The notes: generated from the sequence alone by a model not told the origin. A stretch of 64,000 nt of DNA from Loripinus fragilis (GCA_964019695.1 OZ026515.1:145751152-145815151), one strand, 5' to 3'. Shown: positions 11,997-24,439, counted from the first letter of the stretch. Translations and numbers: made by a program.

Positions 11997-12640
11997 TATA
12001 TGTAGATTTAGCAGCCAAAGGAATTAGTAGGTGAAATTTATAAAGCACTTAATCAAAAAGACATTATCTACATCATAGATATAGGTAGCCATCGAAAATA
12101 AACAAAGTAAATCTCTAACAATATTATCATGCACTTGCATAATCATAAAATAATAAAAATTGTCAAGAATAGTAAAAAAAATTGTCAAGAAAAGACATAA
12201 TGACTTGTATTGCCAACACGTGAGATTTTGGTATATATGGCATACGCACAAACGCCTCTTTTAAATGCCTGGATTGATGTATCTGCAGGGTTAGAGGTCT
12301 TATATCTGGTCTAAGCCTTTCTCTGCTTCCCTACTTTGGTGTATTAGCTTAGCAGAGACTCTGACTAGATTGTGCATATGCCCAGGCTCGTCTGAGCCTT
12401 TGCTACTGGCTTACAAGATAAGTACAAAAAATCTCTTGTGCTGGCCCATACGTTTTTATACATTGTATATACATACTAAAAATATTAATAAAGACCAATA
12501 CTTTCTCACTAAAAGGTGTCAAGTTAATGGCAAATACAAAAGTCAATATCACTAAGAAGCACATCAACAGATTCCCCTGCAAAATAGTTATCAAACCATA
12601 TTTTAAGTACACCACCACTACATCATAAGACCTAGCCCCG

Positions 12641-12860
12641 AGGTTACAAAACGTTTTATATGCTCAACTGAGCACGAAATTTCAACTGCTCATAAAACTA
12701 AAATACCTACAAATAAAGAAGATTCTTGCTTTAAGTCGCTCAGATATCATATTTATCATGTTAATAAATGTTAAAATGACAATTGTTGGCATTTTAACAT
12801 GTATGAGCAGGATAAATTCCGTGCTCAGCTGAGTTGAGTATGAAAATGTTTTATAACCTC
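12641..12860. mobile_element. MITE with central AATTGTTGGCATTTTAAC palindrome, copy 1
   Basis: The terminal inverted repeats are AGGTTACAAAACGTTTTATA with CTCAACTGAGCAC, mirrored by GTGCTCAGCTGAGTTGAG and TTTTATAACCT. A second palindrome lies inside (GTTAAAATG...CATTTTAAC around ACAATTGTTGG). Other copies are at 16872-17082, 33781-33880 (half) and 44935-45164. Confidence 0.85.
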
Positions 12861-12881
12861 AGAGCCAGGAGAAAACATGAA

Positions 12882-15163
12882 ACCTCTCAGACTTTGAGTG
12901 CAACTGCAGAACCACTGCCTTATAATAGAAAGCAGCTAGAGTCGCTCTCAGTTTAACTGCAGAACCACTGCCTTATAATAGAAAGCAGCTAGAGCCACTC
13001 TCAGTGCAACTGTAGAACCACTGCCTAATAATAGACAACAGCTAGTGCCATTCTCAGTGCAACTGTAGAACCACTGCCTTGTAATAGAAAGCAGATAGAG
13101 CCACTCTCAGTGCAACTGCAGAACCACTGCCTTATAATAGACAGCAGCTAGAGCCACTATCAGTGCAACTGCAGAACCTCTGCCTTATAATAGACAGCAG
13201 ATAGAGCCACTCTCAGTGCAACTGCAGAAACACTGCCTTATAATAGAAAGCAGATAGAGCCACTCTCAGTGCAACTGCAGAACCACTGCCTTATAATAGA
13301 CAGCAGATAGAGCCACTCTCAGTGCAACTGTAGAACCACTGCCTTATAATAGACAGCAGCTAGAGCCGCTCTCAGTACAACTGTAGAACCACTGCCTTAT
13401 AATAGAAAGCATATAGAGCCTCTCTCAGTGCAACTGCAGAACCACTACCTTATAATAGACAGCAGCTAGAGCCGCTCTCAGTGCAACTGCAGAACCACTG
13501 CCTTATTATAAACAGCAGATAGAGCCACTCTCAGTGCAACTGCAGAACCACTGCCTTATAATAGAAAACAGATAGAGCCACTCTCAGTGCAACTGCAGAA
13601 CCACTACCTTATAATAGACAGCAGCTAGAGCCACTCTGAGTGCAACTGCAGAACCACTGCCTTATAATAGACAGCAGCTAGAGCCACTCTCAGTGCAACT
13701 GCAGAACCACTGCCTTACAATAGACAGCAGCTAGAGCCACTCTGAGTGCAACTGCAGAACCACTGCCTTACAATAGACAGCAGCTAAAGCCACTCTCAGT
13801 GCAACTGTAGAACCACTGCCTTATATTAGAAAGCAGATAGAGCCACTCTCAGTGCAACTGCAGAACCACTACCTTATAATAGACAGCAGCTAAAGCCACT
13901 CTCAGTGCAACTACAAAACCACTGCCTTATAAAAGACAGCAGCTAGAGCCACTCTCAGTGCAACTGCAGAACCACTGCCTTACAATAGACAGCAGCTAGA
14001 GTCACTCTAAGTGCAACTGCAGAACCACTGCCTTATAATAGACAGCAGCTAGAGCCACTCTCAGTGCAACTGCAGAACCATTGCCTTATAATAGAAATCA
14101 GATAGAGCCACTCTCAGTGCAACTGCAGAACCACTGCCTTATAATAGACAGCAGCTAGAGCCACTCTCAGTGCAACTGCAGAACCACTGCCATATAATAG
14201 ACAGCAGCTAGAGTCACTCAGTGCAACTGCAGAACCACTCCCTTATAATAGACAGCAGCTAGAGCCACTCTCAGTGCAACTGCAGAACCACTGCCTTATA
14301 ATAGACAGCAGATAGAGCCACTCTTAGTGCAACTGCAGAACCACTGCCTTATAATAGACAGCAGATAGAGCCACTCTCAGTGCAATTGCAGAACCACTGC
14401 CTTATAATAGACAGCAGATAGAGCCACTCTCAGTGCAACTGCAGAACCACTGCCTTAAAATAGAAAGCAGATAGAGCCACTCTCAGTGCAACTGCAGAAC
14501 CACTGCCTTATAATAGACAGCAGATAGAGCCACTCTCAGTGCAACTGTAGAACCAATGCCTTATAATAGACAGCAGCTAGAGCCGCTCTCAGTGCAACTG
14601 TAGAACCACTGCCTTATAATAGAAAGCAGATTGAGCCACTCTCAGTGCAACTGCAGAACCACTGCCTTATAATAGACAGCAGATAGAGCCACTCTCAATG
14701 CAACTGCAGAACCATTGCCTTATAATAGACAGCAGCTAGAGCCGCTCTCAGTGCAACTGCAGAACCACTGCCTTATATAGACAGCAGATAGAGCCACTCT
14801 CAGTGCCACTGCAGAACCACTGCCTTATAATAGACAGCAGCTAGAGTCACTCTCAGTGCAACTGCAGAACCACTACCTTATAATAGACAGCAGCTAGAGC
14901 CACTCTGAGTGCAGCTGCAGAACCACTGCCTTATAATAGACAGCAGCTAGAGCCACATTGAGTGCAACTGCAGAACCACTGCCTTTTAATAGACAGCAGC
15001 TCGAGCCACTCTGAGTGCAACTGCAGAACCACTGCCTTATAATAGACAGCAGCTAGAGCCTCTCTGAGTGCAACTTTATAATAGACGGCAGCTAGAGCCA
15101 CTCTGAGTGCAACTGCAGAACCACTGCCTTATAATAGACAGCAGCTAGAGCCACTCATCTGGG
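12882..15163 (+). repeat. 53-bp satellite array, about 43 copies
   Basis: The unit contains CAGTGCAACTGCAGAACCAC, TGCCTTATAATAGACAGCAG and CTAGAGCCACTCT. Variants AAAGCAGATAG and GACAGCAGCTAG are interspersed in short runs, which suggests higher-order duplication. A few units have small deletions (near 14215 and 15070). All frames contain stops, so it is non-coding. Confidence 0.97.
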
Positions 15164-16501
15164 ACAGCTAATGAGGTGGTTTAACCTATCGAATATACAA
15201 GCAGCAAAGGCTCCTACTAGTCTGCCTATTTATGGAGTTTCCCATGCATACATATATCCTGGATATAGATGATAGGTTTAAAAGGTTCATCTCTAGTCCT
15301 ACTAGGTAGATATGTATGCATGTTTAAAGAGTGACCTAATGCTTATGCGATCAGTATCAAAATCTCATGAACTAACTCATTTGTCGGTCAATTAGTCTTC
15401 TAGAAATATGGCAAGACAGAAGAACTCAAAGACCCCATATACAGGTCATGAATCATGCTTCTTGTAAACATGGTTGAAAGTACAAAATTTCCAAAATCCT
15501 GAACTTTCAAAACTGGGATCTTAAAACTTGCAATATACCCACAAAATATTCACAAAATTTGAAGCTTTAATGGTCAATTGTCTTAAGACAGACTCAATAT
15601 AAATCAGAGAACCTGTAATAATCTGCTGAATTCAGGAATAATCCTGAAAACTTTCACCCATGTGTATATTCAAGCTCGTCTCATATAAAAAGGATAGTCA
15701 AATGATCATCAATCTGACTTTCATCTTTTGTATAAAGTCAAAAATGTACATGCATGAGAGGACCAGCCATGATTTTTGTTAATTTTGACCTATATTCTAG
15801 CAATATTCTTCCATCTAAAGATGATTTAATCTCATTAACCCTTGTCATGCTGACTATTTTATGTACTACACTCCTCCCCAATTTTAATCCTGTCAAACTA
15901 AAGCATTCCAGCTGTAAGCATCTATTTTCAATAAGAGTTGAAAACAGTGTGGATCCTGATCAGATGGCTTCATTAGAAGCCAGCTGATCTGGATCTATAG
16001 TGTTTTTCGAAACAGAATAAATCCGGGGTCAGCAGGGCAAGGGTTTAAACAGACTTTTAAAAGATGAACAAATTCTAAACAGTGTAAACATCATAACTTG
16101 TGACCACTTTTGTAATGCACAAACAATTTGAGATTCAATATCCTAAATTAGCTGTAAATAGGAGTTACTCTACCACCGTAGCACACCATTCGTATCAGGC
16201 CATCAATTGCTTTACTCTGTAACACTAGCACTTATATATATCACATGCTTTAAAAAATGCCACAAAAACCCTCAGAGCCTGTATTCCAATTGTTTGTTAC
16301 CAGGGAAGACTAAAACCAGTCTGCTCAGCTTCAGAGATAACTAGAAGCATCCTTGAATATATAAAATGTAGTGTTAAGTCTAGCAGCAAGTAGCAGACTG
16401 TACAGATGCACAGGCTAATCTGCATCTTTGTTGTTTGCATAAAGCTAACACACATTTTTCTCATAATGTGACTCACATCATATAACACATCATAAGACTA
16501 T
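15164..16501. other. Downstream flank of the unknown minus-strand gene
   Basis: AT-rich sequence holds one hairpin of the GGATCCTGATCAGA family (15951-15998), bounded by TTAACCCTTGTCATGCTG and CAGGGCAAGGGTTT. It probably includes the 3' untranslated region of the minus-strand gene. No clear AATAAA was assigned. Confidence 0.5.
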
Positions 16502-16675
16502 TTAGGTTCTCTTGTCCGTACAAGGGGAGACAAGTATTGACACTTTAGAACAGTCTGAGTCACTCAAGTGTCTAAGTTCGCCAGAGAAACATTTACAACT
16601 TCTTGTTCTTGATCTTTTATTTCCTGAATCTGTATAATCCATTAGGCCCTCTGTTTCCATGGTGATATTGTCATT
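16502..16675 (-). CDS. Unknown minus-strand gene, terminal exon
   Basis: The minus-strand acceptor is TCTTTATTTCAG. It encodes 57 residues from NDNITMETEGL to SPCTDKRT and a TAA. It has no ATG near its 5' end, so simple ORF finding misses it. Confidence 0.72.
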   Translation of the reverse strand, partial: NDNITMETEGLMDYTDSGNKRSRTRSCKCFSGELRHLSDSDCSKVSILVSPCTDKRT

Positions 16676-19600
16676 CTGAAATAAAGATAGAGCCTAAAGA
16701 GAATAAAGTCGTAAACACCAAAATTTGCCTACACTCAGGAATTTGGTACTGCTCATATAGGTGACCAGTGCAGGCTAAAACGAGTCTGCTTAACCACCAG
16801 TTCTTACCAGAGATGTCACTACTTGCACACACACAGAGTATACATTTAGTAGAATGTTGAGACCTGGCCCCAAAGTTATACAATTTTTTTCATGCTCAAC
16901 TCAACTGAGCATGAAATGCATCCTGCTAAAAAATGTTAAAATGCCAACTATTGTTAGCATTTTAACATTTATAAGCAGGATAAATACAACATCTGGGTCT
17001 TAAAGCATGAAATCTCATTATTTTTCAGCACATTAATTTTATGAGCCGTTGAGTTGAGCATGAAAAAAGCTTTATAACCTCAGAGTCAGCGTCTAAATAT
17101 TTAACCTTATTGTATAGCCATACATAAAAGTATAAAGAAAGAGTATGCATGTGTGTTTGTTCTCATTTTCTAATGTGATATGAATAGTTTAAACATATTT
17201 ATTGCCAATATAAAGCAAGGTGTCGGGCCACAAGTTTTTCCAACATTAGTCACGGCCCTTTCCCTACAGCATACATACAAATCAATCCATAAACAATGGC
17301 AAATATTTTTTTTTTCAAAACAATGGCGAACATGTTTCTGTCTAGCTCAGAGCATTAATGACAGAATCAGGTTTTTTCTTGAAACTAGATCAGATGTGAT
17401 GGCCTTTGTTGCTATATAGCTAGAGCAAAGGTCAAAATTTGACTTCTAGTGGGAATCCCAGGTTGGATGTTGATGGAAGGGCAGGCACACAAGTAGATTT
17501 TTTTATCGGTCTGATAGGCGCAGGAATGGACAGACAAGCCCAAAACAATATGCCCCCCCCCCCCCCAACTTTTTCAAAGTTTTGGGCATAAAAGCTGCAG
17601 CTCAAATTGGTTTTCTTTAGCTTTGACCATCTGTGAGTCTTGAAAGAGCTATTTTCCTTTTTTACTCAAAGTAGGTTAATTTGACTGATTGTTTCTCTGT
17701 AATGATGCATTAACTCCACATGAGCTAAACATTTTTATAAACAACAGCAGATTTGGCAAGTAAAATATACTTAAGCTCCCTAGTGGCTTGGCTACTGTCC
17801 ATTCTAAGGCAGTGATTCTGTTGTTATTCATACATGATTGTTGCTCCTATTGTGTTTTTGTTTGGTCCATTTTGTAGTGGTTCTTAGTGTCCTTTCTAGT
17901 TTAGCAATCATCTTCCTGAGATAGAGAGCTGGTTCCTTTGTTTTAACCATGGTGTAGCTGTCTATCTTCTGTGTCTCTTCCTCGTGGTGTCACGGGTTGG
18001 ACTGTGGTCTGCATTTCCTGGTCATACTCAACTTTCAATCCCACTATAAGACATTGTGTTGTTTGATACAATAACTGATTATGGACTGGCAGAAAGCAAT
18101 CTAGCTCATGATAATATGGTACTTATTGCATAGCCAACCGATGAAGTATCAGTGTTTTAAAGACTCACTCTATATACATACCTCATTATTGCATCTATCC
18201 TTAGGTGGTTTTCTACCAAAATTTAATTTTCTTCTTACTCGACTCAGAGAAACTGCAGAAAAATATCAATATAAAGATGATAATCACTGCCTTTAAAGCT
18301 GCCCCACACAATTACTGGACAATAAAGTGAAGTACTACAAAGATATATAAGCCAGAATTTACATCCAGGACATATGTGTAAATTATATTGTTTTAACACA
18401 TTGTGAGTAAATATAACTATTAGAAGGACAGATGAGGCTGCAAATCAGTATACATGTAGAATGAGGTGAAAGCAGATACAAATTTTGCACCTGTGATCTT
18501 TACCTCAATCTTTGACCTTGACTTTGGAGTGGAGTGACTGAAAGCACCTTTGCCCAGCTTATTGTCTGTCTCATGGAGGTGGACATAGGTGAATAGGACC
18601 AAGGGTCCAAGATACAAGTATATGGAGTTAAAACACTCTCTGCACATGTGACCTTGACATTGAGGAGTGGCAAAACAAACTTCGCTCTGTACATTATCTC
18701 AATAAGGGGGGGGGGGGGGGGGGTCATGTGTGTGAACTCTTATCAGAGTTCGACCAGGTGCTCAGGCGATATGAAGCAGACCTATATTCTGTAAAACTGA
18801 TCTTTGACTCCCACTTTGATCATGCACGAAGTCAAAAAAATTTATCAGAGGGAGTCCAACTTGGACACTTTTTTTCATTTATTAAATATTTATTTAGTTG
18901 ATGAGGAGAGAGAGGACCCAAATACCGTTTTAAACGAGACATCATCTGCCCACCAGCCAATAATGGCCCAACAATGCTGGCTTGGTAGCTTTGTGAATTT
19001 TCATGGGAAATGGTATTGCTAAGAAACCCTATATTTTTGTGATTTTTCATGGGGGCTTTGGAACCGTGCATGTTTACATTGACATTGGAGCCAGACAGCT
19101 GGAACCTCAGCACAGCACTTCGTCTCATTGAGGTAGACATGTGTGTGACATATATTTTGAATGGGACCAGAGGTCCAGGATATAAGGAGTGAACATAAAC
19201 TCTATACATGTAACCACAGGAGCTTGAAGTTCTGTCTTTATCTCATCTCTATCGCTGTCTGTAGCCTCAAAACCAAAAGCTCACAGTGTCATTACGTAGT
19301 GACATTATGATATTTTCGGTTTTATGGTTTAGAAGTGATATAAGGATCGAACTTCAAGCTCCTGTAATGTAACCTTGACATTCCAGAGTGACAAAAGAAA
19401 CTTCACTTTGTACAATGTAACAGTGTCTCAATGATCGAGGAATACATGAGTGTGACATACAGAGGTCCAGGATATATGGAGTGCCCATAAACTCTCTACA
19501 TGTAACCTTGACATTCGAGAGTGACAATGTACATTCCCAGCAGGCACATGACGTCCAAACAATGTCTTATCAACGTCGATGCGACGCCATGACGTCGCAT

Positions 19601-21046
19601 CTATGTTGATACAACATTTTTGTAAGGTTGTGTGCCTGCTGGGTTGTATCAATGAGGTGTACATGTAAGTGAAATATTTTTATAATCAGATCTGTCTGGG
19701 GATGAGGTGATATAGAGTTGGAACAAGATGTGTACACATTACCCTTAACCTTCTTCTATACCATTGGCCTATGAATGGGGTGGTTGAAATATCAGCTATG
19801 TGTGCTGTCACATATAGTGAACAGGACTGTGTGTCAAATAGTTTTTAGAATCTGACAAGGAGTTCAGATGTTATGGAGTGGGCACATATTCTGCAAGTAT
19901 TCTGTTCATGTGACGGTTGACAACTACCTATGACCTTGACCTTGGAACAGGCCGACGGAAACCTAGGCTATATATCTTGTCTCATTGAGATTGACATTAT
20001 GTGTGATCTATTTTCATATTTCAAGATATGAGAAAAAAAGTGTTACTGACATACACCTGGATGGAAGGAAGGATGGACGGTCGGTATTATAATCAACTGT
20101 TTGTAGGCTAATCTGATATGTTAAAAGTAAAAGTGTGAATACGTTCGTATCCATCAGTTTCAACATATATTAAGGCTGCTCAGAAGAACAGTCTGGTTAC
20201 GACCTTTCGTTTGAGTACCCACATCATATGTTTTGTTTTATACAAATACACACTCTTATCTGAAGGCCTGTTTATTAAGAGACACTCGCATACAAACGAA
20301 ACACAACAGGCTAATTCCTTGGATTTTTTTTATTCCAGGTGCATGATCCGCCAAAAAGGTATTGACTCCGATAACACTTTCATAGTATTAGAGCTGGTAA
20401 AAAAAGAGACAGCTAAAAATGTAAAAAAATGGGGAAATGATTTTAGGCTCCTGAAAAAAATCATTCACATCTAAATAAGAACAGCTGTAAAGTTTCAAAA
20501 CGACCATGTGATACCTGTACCGGAAGTAGCGCTCATAAGGTACCTACTTCCTATTCCTTTTCATAGTATTAGAGCTGGAAAAAGTCTTAGTAAAAATGCA
20601 AAAAAGTACAAGCTTCAGAAAAAAATCCACATGCACGGAGGTGTTGTGTCATGAAATTAAGTTTTGTTTATTGTAACAATAAGCGCTGCATAAACATCTA
20701 ACACTACCCACTATGGTTGTGTTCATTCTCGTCATTAAAGCTACTTCCCTCAAGGGAGAGCCGAAAGCTTAGCTTAATTATATCTGACCTATGACTACTC
20801 AGTTCAGAGCAGACGCAAGGACAACACCTGCCTTCCACCCTGCCTTACCTGGCGTCTTCAATGTAGTTTCATCGTCAACAATAGCCGGAGATACAGCATA
20901 GTGTCCATTCCGCCGAGCGGCTTCATATCTCCGTGTGACACGGCGGAGCCTACGCTGTAATCTTATATCACAGGGCGGTGGACACTGTAAGTCTGTAGGT
21001 TCTGGGCTACAGCAGTTCACTCGACAAGGATGGTAGATATTGTGAA
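16502..21046 (-). CDS. Unrecognised gene, last three exons (about 146 residues)
   Basis: Exons 20849-21046, 18182-18252 and 16502-16675 on the minus strand each have strong AG/GT borders, and all junctions keep one frame to a TAA. I do not recognise the protein. The first visible exon has a Cys/Pro cluster (HPCRVNCC, then CPPPC) and a very basic, probably helical stretch (RLQRRLRRVTRRYEAARR). The second has RVRRKLNFG, which contains an RxLxF pattern of the kind cyclins bind; this may be chance. The third is acidic then basic (METEGLMDYTD, NKRSRTRSCKC), with a Ser-rich tail ending CTDKRT-stop. No membrane segment is present in these exons. The 5' part is missing. The fit of three independent exons makes a real gene likely; its function is unknown. 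Confidence 0.72.
16872..17082. mobile_element. MITE with central palindrome, copy 2
   Basis: It has the same ends (AAAGTTATACAATTTTTTTC and GCTTTATAACCTC) and the same inner GTTAAAATGCCAACT palindrome. The inner segments are in a different order from copy 1, so it is rearranged. It lies in the last intron of the unknown minus-strand gene. Confidence 0.8.
18182..18252 (-). CDS. Unknown minus-strand gene, middle exon (71 nt)
   Basis: The minus-strand acceptor is ATATTTTTCTGCAG and the donor is AATGAG|GTATGT. The G carried from 20849 plus TT makes a valine codon, then SLSRVRRKLNFGRKPPKDR and CNNE, ending at phase 0. Confidence 0.72.
18590..19520 (+). repeat. Diverged local repeats
   Basis: Three stretches (about 18590, 19150 and 19450) share GGACCARRGGTCCARGATA, a GGAGT(T/G) block, and TACATGTRACCTTGACATT. 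They look like old tandem duplications of a 200-500 bp segment. A (G)n run lies at about 18706-18723. Confidence 0.6.
19536..19643. mobile_element. Short palindromic MITE with CCCAGCAGGCACA ends
   Basis: It begins CCCAGCAGGCACATGACGTC and ends TTGTGTGCCTGCTGGG, so the ends are perfect inverted repeats of 13 bp. The interior carries a mirrored GACGTC/GCGACG core. Elements with such ends are known to be widespread in aquatic animals. Confidence 0.75.
19650..20848. other. Intron sequence of the unknown minus-strand gene
   Basis: It lies between exons 18182-18252 and 20849-21046 and contains diverged repeats, a hairpin-repeat copy (20176-20236) and AT-rich sequence. No further exon was seen. Confidence 0.5.
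20849..21046 (-). CDS. Unknown minus-strand gene, first visible exon
   Basis: The minus-strand acceptor is TTCCCTCTTTCCAG and the donor is GCCAG|GTAAGG. It has two bases of a split codon, 65 whole codons (HNIYHPCRVNCC to DDETTLKTP) and one trailing G. Its GC content is higher than the flanks, as expected for coding sequence in this AT-rich DNA. Confidence 0.75.
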
Positions 21047-22599
21047 CTGGAAAGAGGGAAAACATGATGGTTACAATTCAACTTTAGCTCAAAAATGGTG
21101 TCTATCTGTACGTACAGATGGTGGACATTAATGACGTCGCCGTTTAAAACAGTGTATTTCCAGATATTTTGCAAGAATTATTGCTGCAAAACTACAGAAG
21201 CTACAACAATGAAAAAAGTTCCTGATGATAGCAAATTGATTCAAGTAATATACTTTTCAACAGTAGTTTCCTGTTGACTCTTGTTTTCTTGTACCAACCG
21301 TTTCAACTCAAAGAAAAATTAAAATGCCATTTTTTTCGATTACGTTACCGTAAGCGTCAATGGGAAGCAGAGTCTTGAAAATTTACACTCACTTTGAACG
21401 CATTCTACTCGAGAACCAAAAGTGTAACCATGTTGATATTTAATTGTATATTGTTATTTTCTATTTGTTTTTCAGCTCTGAAAGCTTTGTTAAATTGCAC
21501 CCGTTAACCTAGTGACAGTAACTTTTACCGAAAAATCTGGAAATAAATTGTATTTAATGGCGACGTAACACAGAGACGAATACTTTTGATAATGTCGATG
21601 ATGCATTCCATATAAGACTGTCGCCTGCTATACATACAGCCTAGCCGATTTTCAATTTGCCATGTGATGCTAGAGACAAAGCCCCTGGACAGCTTTATTT
21701 TATTTTATTTGATTCTTTACGCCGCCCCCCCCCCCCCCCTCAATAATAGTTCAGCTATGTCTGGACGGGTCTTCCTGGGTTGAACCAGTACTAAACAAGG
21801 ATAATTGTTTCCTGCCATGTGACGCTAGAAAAAAGCCCCTGGACACCTTTAAGGAAACGGATAGGCTGATTGTGTGCATGGTGATGTGCAATTGTTCGTA
21901 TTTGTATTTGTTTGCAATAAGATTCTTTTCGTCGCTTTAAACAAATTGGGTTGGTATTTCATGCGAAGTGTCAGCATGCTTTCTGGTTCAAATAGAAAAA
22001 AAAATAGAATTTTTTTTTCGCCGAAAAGAAAGGATCCTAAGTCGTATTTTGTTAGAATAAAAATGGCAGATTTCTCAAAAATATAAAATTGTCTTATTTA
22101 GTGTGCACTCGAAGCAATATACTGAAAATACCTGTGTTTAGGGTAACCAGACCCTACCTAAATTTGCTGGTAAATTTGGAGAAAAATATAATTTTATTCA
22201 TTTCGAAAGGGAAAATATATTTCAAATCATAAAATTATATTTTATAATTAAAAAAGTATGTGTGCCTGTTCAGACCCGTTATCTAAAACACACTTAATTT
22301 TTATTTGGTGAATGTTTATTTGATTATCTATGTCCAGTAAGAAAATGCTTATTTTAACGGGTATAGCCTACATATTGCCTTCAAAAGCTTAGTGGGAAAT
22401 ACCTATATTATATATTGTAACAAGTGTATTATTTTAAACATTGGTTCAGTAGTTGCATACAACTAAGCCAGCGATATCTTACTTCGAGTGTACAGAAGGT
22501 TGCACATGAAAGGCTTACCAAGGAGCGTGAAAACCAAAGATTGAACGCGAAACAATCAATTAGGTGATTAACACTTTCACCAAAACAATAGAACGTCAC

Positions 22600-22690
22600 G
22601 TGACGTACACAGTGTATCTAAGGCGTTGCTAAGTGACGTTACAGAGGGAGCTACTACCAATCTCCCGCCATTTCGTGTTCTATATGGATT
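22600..22690. promoter_or_regulatory. Promoter-like GC-richer patch
   Basis: In otherwise AT-rich DNA this segment has clustered CpGs, a CACGTGAC E-box next to GTGACGT CRE-like words, CCAATCTCCCGCC, and CGCCATTTCG, which is YY1-like on the minus strand. It lies upstream of the unknown minus-strand gene and could serve a divergent pair. No transcript start can be proved from sequence. Confidence 0.35.
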
Positions 22691-23486
22691 AAATTAAATA
22701 GACAGATTAAATTATTATTAATCGCTGGTCAAATGTTCGCACTATGTGGAAATTATAATAAAAACGACTAAAACAAAAGAAGTCCGATGCCAAGGAAAAA
22801 ATAACGAGGAAAATGACTGAACTTCAAGGTTCGGAACTTTTATTTATTTAATATTTTCGAAGAAAACTGTTATAATTATGTAGTTTAACTAAAAATGTAT
22901 CTATTACAGCTCGCTGAGTGTAGGTTTTTTATCCCCTTGATCTTTTTGAAAATATTTCAACACTTCAACAAAGAAACACGTCGTTGTACAATAATAGTGT
23001 ATTAGTTATAAATTGCGAACAATAATGTCTCAGTGGGATTGGAGATCAATTAATAATAGCCGTTTAATAATCCTTTAATATTTTATCATAGATTATACAA
23101 GTAAAGAGTACATGTATGGTTTTATACAACCGGGTCGCAATAAAATAAACATTCTGTACAAGAAAAGCTATCAAAAGCTATGACTGCTATGCAGTCTTTT
23201 CTAGTGCCAAATTCAGCATATGTTTTGAATGGTCCCTCTAACTAAGGCTTGGACTTCTTGCAACACCCGGACTTAGTTCCATAAAGCCAAAATATGCCGT
23301 CGGTTGCCATTTGGTACTGAATGTCAGGTAAAGCTGTAAGCACGCTGGACATGTTCGGATCCAGAGGGGGGACAAGAGGTCCGGACCCCCCCCCCCCCCT
23401 GAAAAATCACAAAATATAGGGTTTCTTAGCAATACTGGTCGGATCCCCTGAAAAATCACAAAGCTGCCAAGCCAGCATTCAATGTT

Positions 23487-23554
23487 GGGCCATCATCGGC
23501 CCGCCAGCGAAACACCATTTAAATGGCGTTTCGCTGGCGGGCCGATGATGGCCC
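23487..23554. repeat. Near-perfect 34-bp-arm palindrome
   Basis: The arm GGGCCATCATCGGCCCGCCA with GCGAAACACCATTT is mirrored with one mismatch and no spacer. A diverged copy of the same element stands at 56480-56527, and a weaker one near 24190-24250. Confidence 0.9.
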
Positions 23555-24439
23555 GCTTTTAGGGCTATTTGAGTCCTCTTTCTGGCAAAACTTTCTGGAC
23601 CCGCGCATGCTGGATGAACGTAATGCACGTGAGTAGGACCAGGTAATGCTACAATTACATATCAGCCGATGGCATTGCTGAGGAAGATACATTAGAAAAC
23701 AATGACACCTACAAATAAAAGAATACAATTAAAGTTAAGCAAACAGTAGGTCTCTCTACCTCGGCGAGATGATTCCCAAACTAGAAAGGACACCAATAAC
23801 TATATCAGAAAACCTGGACCGCCCTCCCCTGCGCCCCCCCCCCCAAACACACACACAACGGTGGGTAACAATGAACTTACAGCATCAAATCACCAACGAA
23901 GAACGGATAGCAGCCACAACCATCGGGGGCTTTAATTTATTTTACTGTCCAAAGCTTCGTTTTATATTTCTGCTATTTTTATGCATATAATTTTTATTAG
24001 CTAGCATAAAGGTTTCCTAACGTATACAATTTATCCGCGCATGGTAACAATCAACTGAAAGTACTGTGATGAAACATAGAACATGGCTCTTAGCTCATGC
24101 TAAAGAAAACTACTATAGTTGAGACAAGCACCAGACACCAACCAACCAATCAACCGATGAAAGTTTCCAAGTGTACATCTAAAAGCGGACCTCTATCGGC
24201 CCGTCCGCGAAACGTCATTTGAATCAGGCGTGTCGATGGTTGCCCGTCACTGTATGCTGACTAGGGCTATGTCTGACAGTGTTATATGTGAATGAAACAT
24301 TCGCTGCTCGCATACACACTACATGTATATGGGGTGGCTCCACTAGATAGCTCCGCATACATGTTTAAAAAGGACTAAGAATATGCCATACGTATCATTA
24401 TCTCATCTACTGAGGCATATGAGAAGTTTGGCGAGTTTC

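Noticed and set aside
12882..15163. CRISPR-like regular repeats
   Set aside because: Units are head-to-tail without unique spacers, and the context is eukaryotic. It is a satellite array.
21394..21450. Minus-strand donor TTCAAA|GTGAGT just upstream of the unknown gene's exon
   Set aside because: In the required phase the frame meets a stop with no acceptor or ATG between, so it cannot be the preceding coding exon.
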